Positions 45,085-54,481 of a stretch of 64,000 nucleotides of DNA are shown piece after piece. Source of the stretch: Verrucomicrobiales bacterium (GTDB taxonomy: Bacteria; Verrucomicrobiota; Verrucomicrobiia; Verrucomicrobiales; DEV007); contig JAEUHH010000085.1 in assembly GCA_016795505.1 (NCBI GenBank), positions 51,540-115,539 of the forward strand, given 5' to 3'. Each line of letters opens with the position of its first letter. The stretch's first letter is position 1. The notes beneath the pieces are model-generated. The model was given only the letters and a program-made list of their open reading frames with translations, was not told the DNA's origin and did no database searches. A program made the translations under genes and the position numbers.

Positions 45085-46194
45085 ATGCCCGAAATCTCTG
45101 AAATCGACGGCCTGACCCGCATCTCCCTCTCGCTGGAACGCGATCGCTACGATGTCCTCGTCGGCGACGGCATTCTTGACCGGTTGCCGGCTTTCCTTGT
45201 CGAAGCAGGCATCTTCCGCCGTCGGGTGGCCATCGTGACCGACTCCAATGTCGAGCCGCTCTACGGCCCCGCCGTGGTCCAGGCCCTGCGGGCGGCCGAT
45301 TGCGAAGTCGTCGAGATCGCCGTGCCGGCCGGCGAGGCGTCGAAATCGATGGAGACTGTCACCGAGGTCTGCCGACAGATGCTGCGCTCTGGTCTGGACC
45401 GCAAGTCGCTGCTCATCGCCCTCGGCGGCGGCGTGGTGGGCGATCTGGCCGGCTTTGCCGCCGCGATCTTTCAGCGGGGCATCCCCTTTGTCCAGATTCC
45501 CACCACCATCGTCTCCCAGGTGGACAGCTCGGTGGGAGGAAAGACCGGAGTGAACACGCCGGAGGGCAAGAATCTCCTCGGCGCCTTCCACCAGCCCTCG
45601 CTCGTCATCGCCGACGTCGCCACCCTGCGCAGCCTGCCAGATCGCGAGTACAACGAAGGCTTTGCCGAGATCATCAAGCACGCCGCCATCCGCGACGCCG
45701 GCTTGCTCGCCCATGTCGAGAGCCTCGGCACCCGGCGCGAGCGGCTCATCCCGCTGATCGCCCGCAATATCGCCATCAAGGGCGCCATCGTCGAAGCCGA
45801 CGAGCGCGAGACGCTCGGCCTCCGCGCCCTGCTCAATTTCGGCCACACCATCGGCCACGGCATCGAGAATGCGGCCGGCTATGGAGAAATGCTCCACGGC
45901 GAGGCCATCAGCCTCGGCCTCGTGGCGGCGGCGCGGCTTTCCGTCGCCTACAGCTCGCTGAAACAGGAGGAAGCCGACCGTCTCATCGCCGCCCTGCGGC
46001 AGTTCGACCTGCCCACCACCCTGCCGCGCCACCTGTCCCGGGCCGCCATCCTCGAAGCCCTGAGCCGGGACAAAAAATTTGAGGAAGGCAAAGTGCGATT
46101 TGTCCTCACTCCCCGAATCGGCGACGCTTACGTCAGCTCGGACGTGCCGCTCGGCGCGATCGAGGACGCCATCCTCACGCTCTACGCTCCCTGA
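45085..46194 (+). CDS. aroB: 3-dehydroquinate synthase
   Basis: Converts DAHP to 3-dehydroquinate, the second step of the shikimate pathway, using NAD and a divalent metal. 369 residues. Motifs: IALGGGVVGDLAGFAAAIFQ, QIPTTIVSQVDSSVGGKTG (substrate and NAD binding), EYNEGFAEIIKHA and LNFGHTIGHGIENAAGY (metal ligands). Followed at once by a small membrane protein and the thymidine phosphorylase gene. Confidence 0.97.
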   Translation: MPEISEIDGLTRISLSLERDRYDVLVGDGILDRLPAFLVEAGIFRRRVAIVTDSNVEPLYGPAVVQALRAADCEVVEIAVPAGEASKSMETVTEVCRQMLRSGLDRKSLLIALGGGVVGDLAGFAAAIFQRGIPFVQIPTTIVSQVDSSVGGKTGVNTPEGKNLLGAFHQPSLVIADVATLRSLPDREYNEGFAEIIKHAAIRDAGLLAHVESLGTRRERLIPLIARNIAIKGAIVEADERETLGLRALLNFGHTIGHGIENAAGYGEMLHGEAISLGLVAAARLSVAYSSLKQEEADRLIAALRQFDLPTTLPRHLSRAAILEALSRDKKFEEGKVRFVLTPRIGDAYVSSDVPLGAIEDAILTLYAP

Positions 46195-46200
46195 CTCACC

Positions 46201-46395
46201 ATGAATCCACTCATCCTCGCCGTCGCGGTGTTTTTCGCCGACAGTATCGCCGCCTTCATCGTTTTCACCGTCATGACCCGGCGGGGCAATCCCCTCGCCC
46301 TGCCCATCGCGGGCTTCATCGTGCTCGCCGGCATCGTCAGTGCCGCGATGGTTTACCTGTTCATGGGACAGTCGCTTCCCGCCCCCACGCCGTGA
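46201..46395 (+). CDS. Small two-helix membrane protein
   Basis: 64 residues with two hydrophobic segments (ILAVAVFFADSIAAFIVFTV, LALPIAGFIVLAGIVSAAMV) and a basic loop (TRRGNP) between, so a helical hairpin with the loop likely cytosolic. It begins six bases after the aroB stop and lies 15 bases before the phosphorylase gene, which supports it being real. Function unknown. Confidence 0.65.
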   Translation: MNPLILAVAVFFADSIAAFIVFTVMTRRGNPLALPIAGFIVLAGIVSAAMVYLFMGQSLPAPTP

Positions 46396-46410
46396 CGCGG
46401 TTGGCCCGCC

Positions 46411-47646
46411 ATGCACGTCCCGTCCCTCATTGAGCGCAAACGCGACGGCGGCGAACTCACCGACGCCGAGATCGGTCGCATCGTGGCCGATTTCACCGCC
46501 GGCAGCCTGCCCGACTACCAGATGTCGGCTCTGGCCATGGCCATCTGCTGGCGCGGCATGTGCCCCCGCGAGACCGCCGCGCTCACCCGCGCCATGCTCG
46601 AGTCGGGCAGCGTCCTGCATCACCCACCCGGCCACCCGCCCGTCGTCGACAAGCACAGCACCGGCGGCATCGGGGACAAAGTCTCCCTGATCCTCGCGCC
46701 CCTGCTCGCCTGCGACCGCCTCTGGGTGCCCATGATATCCGGACGCGGACTCGGCATCACCGGCGGCACTCTGGACAAACTGGAGGCCATCCCCGGCTTC
46801 CGCGTCGGCCTGAGCGAAGCCGAGACCCTCGCCCAGTTGGAGACCATCGGCGTGGTCATGATCGGCCAGACCGAGGCGATCTGTCCCGCAGACAAAAAGC
46901 TCTACGCCCTCCGCGATGTCACCGGCACCGTGCCGAGCATCCCCCTCATCGTCGCGTCGATCCTGTCGAAGAAGCTCGCCGAATCCCTCGACCGCCTCGT
47001 GCTCGATGTGAAATACGGCTCCGGCGCCTTCATGAAAACCGACGAAGCCGCCCGCGATCTGGCCGACGCCATGCGCCACGTCGGCGAGGCCATGGGCGTC
47101 CGGATCACCACACGGCTGAATCCCATGGATGAGCCGCTCGGGCATGCTGTCGGCAACGCCCTGGAGGTCCGTGAAGCGATCGACACCCTCCAGGGACGCG
47201 GCCCCGCCGACCTCGTCGCCATCACCCTCGATCTCGCCGCCGCCGTATCGGATGCGCCCCGCGAACAGCTCGCCGCCTGGCTCAGCGACGGCACCGCCTG
47301 GGCGAAATTCCAGGCCCTCGTTGCCGCTCAGGGGGGCGATGTCTCCTGCCTCGACCACTTCGAGACCGTCCATCCCGCCCCGGTCCGCCATCCCGTCACC
47401 GCCGATCGCAGCGGCGTCGTCAGCCGGCTCGACGCCGGGACCATTGGCCACGCCAGCCTCAGCCTCGGTGCCGGGCGTTCCCGTGCCGATGATGCCGTCG
47501 ATTTCGCTGTCGGTTTCAGCGATCTCGTCAAAACGGGCAGCACCGTGAGGGCGGGCGACTGCCTGGGCATCATCCACGCCCGCAGCGAGGCCGATGCCGC
47601 GGCTGCCGCCGAAGCCTTTCGGGCAGCCTTGACCATCGTCGCCTGA
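46411..47646 (+). CDS. deoA: Thymidine (pyrimidine-nucleoside) phosphorylase
   Basis: Cleaves thymidine, and possibly uridine, to base and deoxyribose- or ribose-1-phosphate. 411 residues, close to family length. The signature KHSTGGIGDKVSLILAPLLA (about 75-94), ISGRGLGITGGTLDKLEAIP and VKYGSGAFMKT (phosphate and substrate binding) are present. The N-terminal LIERKRDGGELTDAEIG matches the helical domain. Whether it prefers thymidine or also uridine cannot be told. Part of a plus-strand cluster. Confidence 0.93.
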   Translation: MHVPSLIERKRDGGELTDAEIGRIVADFTAGSLPDYQMSALAMAICWRGMCPRETAALTRAMLESGSVLHHPPGHPPVVDKHSTGGIGDKVSLILAPLLACDRLWVPMISGRGLGITGGTLDKLEAIPGFRVGLSEAETLAQLETIGVVMIGQTEAICPADKKLYALRDVTGTVPSIPLIVASILSKKLAESLDRLVLDVKYGSGAFMKTDEAARDLADAMRHVGEAMGVRITTRLNPMDEPLGHAVGNALEVREAIDTLQGRGPADLVAITLDLAAAVSDAPREQLAAWLSDGTAWAKFQALVAAQGGDVSCLDHFETVHPAPVRHPVTADRSGVVSRLDAGTIGHASLSLGAGRSRADDAVDFAVGFSDLVKTGSTVRAGDCLGIIHARSEADAAAAAEAFRAALTIVA

Positions 47647-47672
47647 TCCGGCATCATGGCGCTATCTCCGCC

Positions 47673-48446
47673 ATGCCTCCACGCCTGACCATCGGCCTGC
47701 TCTCCGGCCTGACCGCCCTGCTGTTCCTCGGCGCCTGCCGCCGACCCGAGAGTCCCCCGGTGTTGTACTCACCAGAGCCGACCATTGCCGACCTCATCGA
47801 GACCCTGCGCAGCACCGACGGCACCTTTCACGACGTGTCCTTTGCCGGCATCATCCAGGCCGCCACCGGACACGAAGTCATCCCGCTCGATCCCGGCAGC
47901 GAGGGCGACGCCGAGATCGTCGCCGCCATCCGGGCCGGCCTCGCCGACGTGCTCGCCGAAATGAACCGCCCCAACAGCGTGACCAACCTGGAGAGCCGCA
48001 TCAACGAATGCAGCGCGCACTTCGAGGAGGCCATCCGCCGTCGCCTCAATGCCGAGCCCGGCTTCACCTGCGACTTTCCCCGCACCGCCGCGGGCGGCCA
48101 GCAGCGCTCCGGCTATCCCGACCTGCGGCTCGTCCACGAGGCCACCGGCCGCGTCGCCTACCTCGATCCCAAGCTCGTCGAGCAGGGCGCCCTCGCCTCG
48201 TCCCTGCGCACCTTTTACTACACCCCTGCCGAGGAGACCGGCAAAGTGCGCGACGACGCCCACCACCTCCTCATCGGCATCGAACACGACGGCCAGACCG
48301 GCCGATGGCGCTTCCTCCGCTGGCATCTGGTCGACCTCAGCGGCTTCCAGGTCCGGCTCAAAGCCGAATTCCAGGCCGACAACCGCGATATCTACCGCCC
48401 CGAGCTGATCCTCGAGTCTGGCGAGGCCCCGCCAAAGAAGCCCTGA
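47673..48446 (+). CDS. Lipoprotein with PD-(D/E)xK nuclease-like motif
   Basis: 257 residues. Signal ending in LFLGAC with lipidated Cys22, so probably an outer- or inner-membrane lipoprotein. The middle contains GYPDLRLVHEATGRVAYLDP followed by KL, where Pro-Asp then Asp-x-Lys 17 residues later fits the active-site pattern of the PD-(D/E)xK nuclease fold. The last part has RWRFLRWHLVDLSGFQ. No family name recognised. If the nuclease reading is right, a membrane-anchored extracytoplasmic nuclease-like protein would be unusual; the motif could also be a chance match. Confidence 0.65.
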   Translation: MPPRLTIGLLSGLTALLFLGACRRPESPPVLYSPEPTIADLIETLRSTDGTFHDVSFAGIIQAATGHEVIPLDPGSEGDAEIVAAIRAGLADVLAEMNRPNSVTNLESRINECSAHFEEAIRRRLNAEPGFTCDFPRTAAGGQQRSGYPDLRLVHEATGRVAYLDPKLVEQGALASSLRTFYYTPAEETGKVRDDAHHLLIGIEHDGQTGRWRFLRWHLVDLSGFQVRLKAEFQADNRDIYRPELILESGEAPPKKP

Positions 48447-48530
48447 CAGGCACCGCCATCGCCACCCGGTGCCCGGCTTGAGAAACCACCCATCGTCGCT
48501 TACCGTCCCTCCGCAGCCCACCGCCCCGCC

Positions 48531-49193
48531 ATGTCCACCCTCGAAGCCCTCGTCGAGCCCCTGCGCCACTCGCCCCAGTTGATCGAGGCCGTCGACCTGT
48601 TGACCCGGCAGCTCTCCAACGAGAAAGCCAGACGCCAGCGCTTCTATGCCGAGATGACTCCCGAGGAAAAAATCGAATTCATCGACGGCGAAATCATCCT
48701 CCACTCCCCCGCCCGCAACCGGCACCTCGACGCCACTCTCCTGCTCGTCAATCTCCTCAACAACTTCGTCCGCATCCACCGCCTCGGCACCGTCAAGGTC
48801 GAGAAATGCCTCTGCGTCTTTCCCCGCAACGACTACGAGCCCGACATCGTGTTTTTCGGCCCCGAGAAAATGGCCAAAATCGAACCCGACACCCTGAAGT
48901 TCCCGATCCCCGATTTCATTGTCGAAGTCGTCTCCGCCTCCACCGAAGAGCGCGACCGCGGCGTCAAATTCGAGGACTTCGCCGTCCATGGCGTCCGCGA
49001 GTACTGGATCGTCGATCCCGACACCGCCACCATCGAGCAATACATCCTGCCCGACGGCGACAGCGCCTACACCCTGCGGCAAAAGAGCACCACCGGCACC
49101 CTGACCTCCCTCGTCATCCCCGGCTTCACCATCCCCGTGCAGGCCGTCTTCGACGAGGCGGAAAACCTCGCCGCGCTGAAGTCTCTCATCTGA
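48531..49193 (+). CDS. Uma2-family (DUF820) putative restriction endonuclease-fold protein
   Basis: 220 residues. The Uma2 core is clear: EFIDGEIILHSPARNRH, DYEPDIVFFGPE (acidic ligand), DFIVEVVSASTEERDRGVKF (Glu-x-Val core), FAVHGVREYWIVDPDTATIE. The fold is PD-(D/E)xK, but cellular function of this very common family is not established. A helical extension of about 45 residues precedes it. Located between the lipoprotein and dihydroxyacetone kinase genes. Confidence 0.88.
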   Translation: MSTLEALVEPLRHSPQLIEAVDLLTRQLSNEKARRQRFYAEMTPEEKIEFIDGEIILHSPARNRHLDATLLLVNLLNNFVRIHRLGTVKVEKCLCVFPRNDYEPDIVFFGPEKMAKIEPDTLKFPIPDFIVEVVSASTEERDRGVKFEDFAVHGVREYWIVDPDTATIEQYILPDGDSAYTLRQKSTTGTLTSLVIPGFTIPVQAVFDEAENLAALKSLI

Positions 49194-49328
49194 CCAGGCC
49201 CGCCACCAGCCCCGGCGCTGGCGAGACCGCCTTCGCACCGGCATTCCACCCGGCCTATTGCCTTGACAAATCGGGCCCCGCGCCTTCCCTTGACGGCTCC
49301 CCAAAAACACCCCTTTCCCCCATCGCAC

Positions 49329-50366
49329 ATGAGCCACAAGAAACTCATCAACGACCCGCTCAAAGTCGCCAACGAACTCGTCGAAGGCCTCGTCGAAGCC
49401 TACAACGGCGACTGCGTCCACGTCGGCCAGCGTTCCCTCGCCCTCCAGCACATCCCCGATGGCAAAGTCGCCCTCCTCGTCGGCGGCGGCAGCGGCCATG
49501 AGCCCATCTACCACGGCCTCGTCGGTCGGAACCTCGCCGACGGCGCCGCCTGTGGCGACATCTTCGCCGCCCCCCCGCCGGACATCGTCCTGGAGGCCAC
49601 CCAGGCCGTCAATAAAGGCAACGGCGTCCTCTACCTCTACGGCAACTACGCCGGCGATGTGATGAACTTCGACATCGGTGCCGAACTCGCCGCCGACGAG
49701 GGCGTCAACGTCCGCACCGTCCTGATCTGGGACGACGTCTGCTCCGCCCCCCCCACCCAAAAGGACAAGCGCCGCGGCATCGCCGGCCTCGTTCCCATCG
49801 TGAAACTCGTCGGCGCCGCCTCCCAGACCGCCAAGACCCTCGACGAGCTGGAGGCTTTCGCCAAGAAAGCCGTGCTCTTCACCCGCTCCGTCGGCGTCTC
49901 CATGTCCCCCGGCTCCATCCCCGCCACCGGCAAGCCCACCTTCGACATCGACCCCGCCAAGATCGGCCTCGGCATGGGCATCCACGGCGAGCCCGGCGTC
50001 GCCGAGATCCCCATGACCACCGCCGATGACCTCACCCCGCGCATGCTCGACCTCATCTTCGAGGATTTCGAGAAAGACGACGAGGTCGAGGCCCTCAAAG
50101 CCGGTGACGAGATTCTCTTCTTCGTCAATTCCCTCGGCTCCACCACCATGATGGAACTGCTCATCGCCCTGCGCAAAGCCCGCCAGGTTCTCAACGAAAA
50201 AGGCATCCGGACCTACGACGTGATCGTCGGCCCCCTCGTCACCTGCCAGGAAATGTCCGGCATCTCCTTCAGCATCACCAAGCTTGATGACGAACTGAAA
50301 CAAGCCTGGGACCTCCCCTGCCAGAGCATCTGCTTCAGCAAGATGGAAGGCCGCTACGGCGGCTGA
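49329..50366 (+). CDS. dhaK: Dihydroxyacetone kinase subunit DhaK
   Basis: Substrate-binding subunit; dihydroxyacetone is bound covalently to a histidine. 345 residues. The VGGGSGHEPIYHG, YGNYAGDVMNFD and GMGIHGEPG motifs are present, with the substrate-binding His at 219. Together with DhaL downstream it phosphorylates dihydroxyacetone to the glycolytic triose phosphate. Whether the phosphate comes from ATP or a PTS DhaM cannot be told; no dhaM is in the window. The ATG at 49329 starts the conserved domain. Confidence 0.94.
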   Translation: MSHKKLINDPLKVANELVEGLVEAYNGDCVHVGQRSLALQHIPDGKVALLVGGGSGHEPIYHGLVGRNLADGAACGDIFAAPPPDIVLEATQAVNKGNGVLYLYGNYAGDVMNFDIGAELAADEGVNVRTVLIWDDVCSAPPTQKDKRRGIAGLVPIVKLVGAASQTAKTLDELEAFAKKAVLFTRSVGVSMSPGSIPATGKPTFDIDPAKIGLGMGIHGEPGVAEIPMTTADDLTPRMLDLIFEDFEKDDEVEALKAGDEILFFVNSLGSTTMMELLIALRKARQVLNEKGIRTYDVIVGPLVTCQEMSGISFSITKLDDELKQAWDLPCQSICFSKMEGRYGG

Positions 50367-50420
50367 GGCGGAGCCCTGCCAGCCCCACGACCCGACAAAC
50401 CTCAGAACGACGGCCCGATT

Positions 50421-50460
50421 CCGATCAGACCCTGTTGCCTCTCCGATCAAACAGGGTATC
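50421..50460 (+). repeat. Dispersed repeat copy F, between dhaK and dhaL
   Basis: CCGATCAGACCCTGTTGCCT then CTCCGATCAAACAGGGTATC, two units in opposite orientation that can pair (ACCCTGTT with AACAGGGT). Inside the short gap between two functionally paired genes, so it is probably transcribed and folded in the dhaKL mRNA. Confidence 0.75.
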
Positions 50461-50502
50461 AACGAAAACCGCCAGCCAGCCAGCACCGCCCCACCTTTTC
50501 CC

Positions 50503-51138
50503 ATGCCCAAAGACGCCCTCACCCCCAATGAATGCCGCGACATGCTCCTCGCCGCGGCTGATCGCATCATCGAGTCCGAGCCCATCCTGACCGATGCCGA
50601 CCGCGCCCTCGGTGACGGCGACCACGGCATCGGCATGCAGCGCGGCATGATGGCGGTGAAGGAAAAGCTCGCCGGTCAGGACTTCGACGCCATCGAGAAG
50701 CCCTTCATGACCATGGGCATGGCGATGATGTCCAGCATGGGCGGCGCCTCCGGAGCCGTCTTTGGCACCCTGTTCCGCGCCGGGGGCAAGGCCCTGACCG
50801 GCGCCCCCGCCTTTGGCGCCCGCCAGTTGGCCGATTTCCTCAGCGCCGGCACCGAGGGGGTCCAGAGCCGGGGCGGAGCCAAGCCCGGTGACAAGACCAT
50901 GGTCGACGCCCTCGTCCCCGCCGCCGAAAAAGCCGCAACAGTGGCCGACGCCGCCCTGCCCGAAGCCATGGCCGCCGTGGCCGCTGCCGCCGAGGCCGGC
51001 AAAGACGCCAGCAAGGACATGATCGCCACCATGGGCCGCGCCAAGACCCTCGGCGAGCGCTCCCTGGGCCATCCCGATGCCGGTGCCGTCAGCGTGTCCA
51101 TCATCTTCGCCACCCTCAGCGACTACGTCGCCGCCTGA
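50503..51138 (+). CDS. dhaL: Dihydroxyacetone kinase subunit DhaL
   Basis: Nucleotide-binding subunit of dihydroxyacetone kinase, 211 residues. The metal/ADP-binding ALGDGDHGIGMQRG (Asp38, Asp40) and SMGGASGAVFGTLF, RGGAKPGDKTMVDAL are present. In PTS-type systems it carries tightly bound ADP that is rephosphorylated by DhaM; in others ATP is used directly. A GC-rich stem (CCGGCT-GCA-AGCCGG) just after the stop may slow transcription. Confidence 0.94.
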   Translation: MPKDALTPNECRDMLLAAADRIIESEPILTDADRALGDGDHGIGMQRGMMAVKEKLAGQDFDAIEKPFMTMGMAMMSSMGGASGAVFGTLFRAGGKALTGAPAFGARQLADFLSAGTEGVQSRGGAKPGDKTMVDALVPAAEKAATVADAALPEAMAAVAAAAEAGKDASKDMIATMGRAKTLGERSLGHPDAGAVSVSIIFATLSDYVAA

Positions 51139-51296
51139 TTGATTCCGGCTGCAAGCCGGATAAGACAGCGCGTCGCCGCCGCCAGCAGCCACCCCGGCTC
51201 CTGCCCGTAGATCTGCTGGCCTACCTGAATCGGCTGGAGATCTTCCCGTACCGCTACCGCAGCCAGAATTCCCCCTGCATTCCTCTCCCCATCGGG

Positions 51297-54152
51297 TCAG
51301 TAGGCCACCGCTCCGGTGACCATTTCCTTGGCTCCGTTGTTGAAGAGCATCTGGAAAACGGCCTCGAAATTGCCATTCAGCACCGAGCCGAGCCCTTTGC
51401 CGCCGACGCCCATGCGATCGACCCGTGGTTCCAGTGACAGGGCCAGTATGGTGGTGGCATCGGAGTAGCCCGTGTCGAACCGGTGGCCCTTGCGGATGCG
51501 CATCACCGGCAGGCGCCGCACCTGGGAGGTGCTGGCATCGCCAACCAGTGCATCGCCGATGAAAAGCCCCTGATTCCGCGCCGACGCACCCGTCAGTGAG
51601 GAGAGGATGAGATAGCGCCCCGAGCCGGGATCGACCTCGACGCGCTGGATCACCCCCACGCGAGGACAGTCCCAATCGGCCACCGGATCGCCCTCGCGCA
51701 TCAGCACCAGCAGACGCTGCACGGGATCGTCCTGCACCAGTATGACGGCACAGTCGTTGGCGGTATTCACGCCCCGGCCCGCCAGTTTCACCAGCACGAC
51801 AGCGCTGGCGACATCGACCGGCCACCATTGCAGGAATCGCGCCACCACGATGCCCGAGTCCGCGCCGAGCACCGGGTCGCCTTTCTGGATAAGGAGTTCG
51901 TTATCGGACGCACTCGACTCGCGCCAGATGCCTTCATTGTTGGCTTTGGTAATGGCCGCCCCACTCTGCCCAGGCGCGATGGTCGCCCGAAACAGGGCGA
52001 AACCGCTGATATCGACCCCTTCACCCAAAAAGGACTGCACCTTTGCATTCAGAGTCACGCCCAGAGTATTTTTTAGGATGGTGGGCACCTCATCAAAGTC
52101 GTTTTCATTCACCGCCACTTCATCATTGCCTCCGAATTGCCCTGCGAACAACACCTGACGCGCGACATTTCCACCGGCCGGCGTCCAGAAAGCCGGATAC
52201 ACGAAGTAGGTCGGGTCCAATCCCACCGAGGCCCGGCCGAAAAATTGGCCAAAGGTGCCTCCCAGGGTCGGGCTTTGCCCCTCGCGGATGTTGGCATCCA
52301 GCACGGCGCCGGCTTCCGTCAGGAGCAGCACCCCCGAATCACTGGCCACGGTCGCCCCGCCCACGCGGGTGTTGAGCAGATACGGCACGAGGGTGCGGAT
52401 GTCGTTCGGGTAGCGGGTTTGCACCACCTCGCTGTAGCTCAGCACCTGTGGCGTCCCGGTCAGCGCCGGCTGCACCACCCCGGTGCGCAGTAGCGGCGTC
52501 AGGGTCGTGCCGTTCGAGCCGAAGATGGCCCGGTTGTTGAGCGTGGTCACCCCGGTGCCGGTCAGAGTCGCCTGGAACAGGCTCTGGTTGCGCTGATCAA
52601 AAATGGGCAGCGACACCGTGCCCAGCGCCGTGCCCGCAAAGCCACCGCCGAATCCCGAGAGGCTATCCCGGCTTTTGCCCACCGGCGCGAGGGAGTCGGG
52701 GAGCGGGCCGAGCCGGTTGGTCCAGATGCCCCGATCGCGACCGCGATTCGAACCCGGACCTGCCAGAGTCGCGGCGAAGTCCACCAAGCCCTGGTCGCTC
52801 AGCGCCGGCGTGCCCATCGCCCCGAGGTCCGCGTCGACGACGCCGGGAGCGAAGTCGCCCGTCTTTCCGAGTGTGAGGAAGGGCAGCGCCCCTGCCAACG
52901 GCCGGAAGTAGTAAGCCGCGCCCGCGTCGGCGCCGATGTCGTCATCCTCCGGCGCCCCGATCGCCGCATAGGCATTGCTCAGAGCCACCGCCTCGCCAAA
53001 CCGGTCCCCAGCGCCCCCATCCGGCGGCGTCAGGCTGCGGACCAGGGCGCCCGTCCCCACATCGACCAGATGCACCCGCCCGGCTCCCGAAAGCTGTCCC
53101 GGCGCACCGATCAGCGCCAGGTGACCACTGAACCCCACACTGGTGCCGTAGCCGTCGCCCCCAGCGAGACCGGGCAGCAGCAGCTCGCGGATCTGACTGC
53201 CGTCGATCAGGTTGAACGCGTAGGCATTCCCCGCCCCGGCACTGACACCCGGCGCACCGGCCACCAAATGCGGCCCGTCCACAGCCAAACTGGCGCCGAA
53301 CCGATCGCCCGCCGCAGATCCACCCGTCGGCACCAGAGTCTGATACGGTAGGCCGGTCGTCGTCTGCACGTCGAAACAAAACACCCGGCCCGTTCCGCCA
53401 CCAAAATCCGGAGCCCCCGCCGCGACCACGCGGCCGGCCAGCGCGAGGCACTGCCCCAGCCGATCGCCGGCGCTGGCGATCCCCGGCGGGATGATCAGCT
53501 TCTGATATTTCTGACCACCGCCCGTCAAAGCCGGATTCGTCCCCGTGGCCGCGTCGTAGAGATGCACCGCGCCGCGGTTGGTGTTGTCGCCCGGCTCGGA
53601 GACCGCCAGTTGGGTCGCACTGATCGCCACCGCCGTGCCAAAAGCGCGATTCGCCCCCGGCGTCGGCGACACCAGCTTCATCAGCCGCGTGCCCTTGGTC
53701 AGATCGAAAACATAAGCCGCACCCGCCGCGTCGATTGCCCCGGAGTCCTGCCCCGGCGCGCCCACGATGGCACGATTCCCGCACAGCGCCACCGACGCGC
53801 CGAATCGCGCCTCAGGCGTGTCGCCATCCCGGGCCGTCAGCGTGCGCAGATAGCGCCCCGTCCGCGCGTCGAAGACCAGCACCGCCCCGGCATTGTTCAT
53901 AGGGTTCGTAGGCACCGCCACCCCGGCGGGATCAAAGTCCGGCACCCCCACCAGCACCCACGCGTCGGAGATCGCCACCGCGCTCCCGGCGCTCTCATTG
54001 GCTGGCGTCTTGCCCGCACGGGAGTGCAGTTTGGCCACCTGCGGCGTCAGCGCGTGGGCCATCGGGACAATGCCGATCGCCAGACAGCACAACGTCAGCA
54101 CGGCGAGACCGGTTCGGCCGGCCAGGGAAAAGAGAGTGGAGCGTGTCTTCAT
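51297..54152 (-). CDS. Exported FG-GAP-like repeat protein
   Basis: 951 residues. Signal peptide (LAVLTLCCLAIGIVPMAHAL). The first half contains about seven FG-GAP/integrin-like blades, each near 50-60 residues and visible as G-x-x-V-A-(I/L)-S...VGAPG (for example FGASVALCGNRAIVGAPG, FGTAVAISATQLAVSEPG), predicting a beta-propeller. The second half (from about 430) is a less regular tandem beta repeat with DNGIW-type blocks (DRGIWTNRLGPL, NEGIWRESSASDNELL, NQGLFIGDA), resembling choice-of-anchor repeat proteins. No cell-wall anchor motif is seen. Probably secreted or surface located. Confidence 0.8.
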   Translation of the reverse strand: MKTRSTLFSLAGRTGLAVLTLCCLAIGIVPMAHALTPQVAKLHSRAGKTPANESAGSAVAISDAWVLVGVPDFDPAGVAVPTNPMNNAGAVLVFDARTGRYLRTLTARDGDTPEARFGASVALCGNRAIVGAPGQDSGAIDAAGAAYVFDLTKGTRLMKLVSPTPGANRAFGTAVAISATQLAVSEPGDNTNRGAVHLYDAATGTNPALTGGGQKYQKLIIPPGIASAGDRLGQCLALAGRVVAAGAPDFGGGTGRVFCFDVQTTTGLPYQTLVPTGGSAAGDRFGASLAVDGPHLVAGAPGVSAGAGNAYAFNLIDGSQIRELLLPGLAGGDGYGTSVGFSGHLALIGAPGQLSGAGRVHLVDVGTGALVRSLTPPDGGAGDRFGEAVALSNAYAAIGAPEDDDIGADAGAAYYFRPLAGALPFLTLGKTGDFAPGVVDADLGAMGTPALSDQGLVDFAATLAGPGSNRGRDRGIWTNRLGPLPDSLAPVGKSRDSLSGFGGGFAGTALGTVSLPIFDQRNQSLFQATLTGTGVTTLNNRAIFGSNGTTLTPLLRTGVVQPALTGTPQVLSYSEVVQTRYPNDIRTLVPYLLNTRVGGATVASDSGVLLLTEAGAVLDANIREGQSPTLGGTFGQFFGRASVGLDPTYFVYPAFWTPAGGNVARQVLFAGQFGGNDEVAVNENDFDEVPTILKNTLGVTLNAKVQSFLGEGVDISGFALFRATIAPGQSGAAITKANNEGIWRESSASDNELLIQKGDPVLGADSGIVVARFLQWWPVDVASAVVLVKLAGRGVNTANDCAVILVQDDPVQRLLVLMREGDPVADWDCPRVGVIQRVEVDPGSGRYLILSSLTGASARNQGLFIGDALVGDASTSQVRRLPVMRIRKGHRFDTGYSDATTILALSLEPRVDRMGVGGKGLGSVLNGNFEAVFQMLFNNGAKEMVTGAVAY

Positions 54153-54327
54153 GTGTTTCGAGGCAGAGGGAGTTCTTCGGATGGGCGATGATCGCGTTCC
54201 AGCAGTCCCTTGTCTCCTGGGGTGCCGCTGCTACAGAAAAAGGCCGAAAAAAGCGGAAAACCCACCATTTTCCAAGCCCAAAACCCGACTTTTCCCACCT
54301 TTTCCGCCCCGCCCACCACCCCATGGG

Positions 54328-54400
54328 CGCCCCAAACACTTCCCCTGCCTCTCACCACCCACCAACCACACCTCCGCGATCCAAAATCCAAAATCCAAGA
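54328..54400 (+). repeat. Direct repeat copy 1 with AAATCC tail, upstream of panD
   Basis: CGCCCCAAACACTTCCCCTG, a CCACC-rich stretch, ACACCTCCGCG and a CCAAAATCCAAAATCCAAG tail. The same order of blocks recurs at 56678-56790. The whole 54153-54481 gap holds no gene. Confidence 0.55.
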
Positions 54401-54481
54401 TCGCCCGTCACACCCCTGAAAGTTCCCCGTTTGACTCCCGTCTCATCAGAACCACACTGTCGCCGACATTCCCACCCGCCC

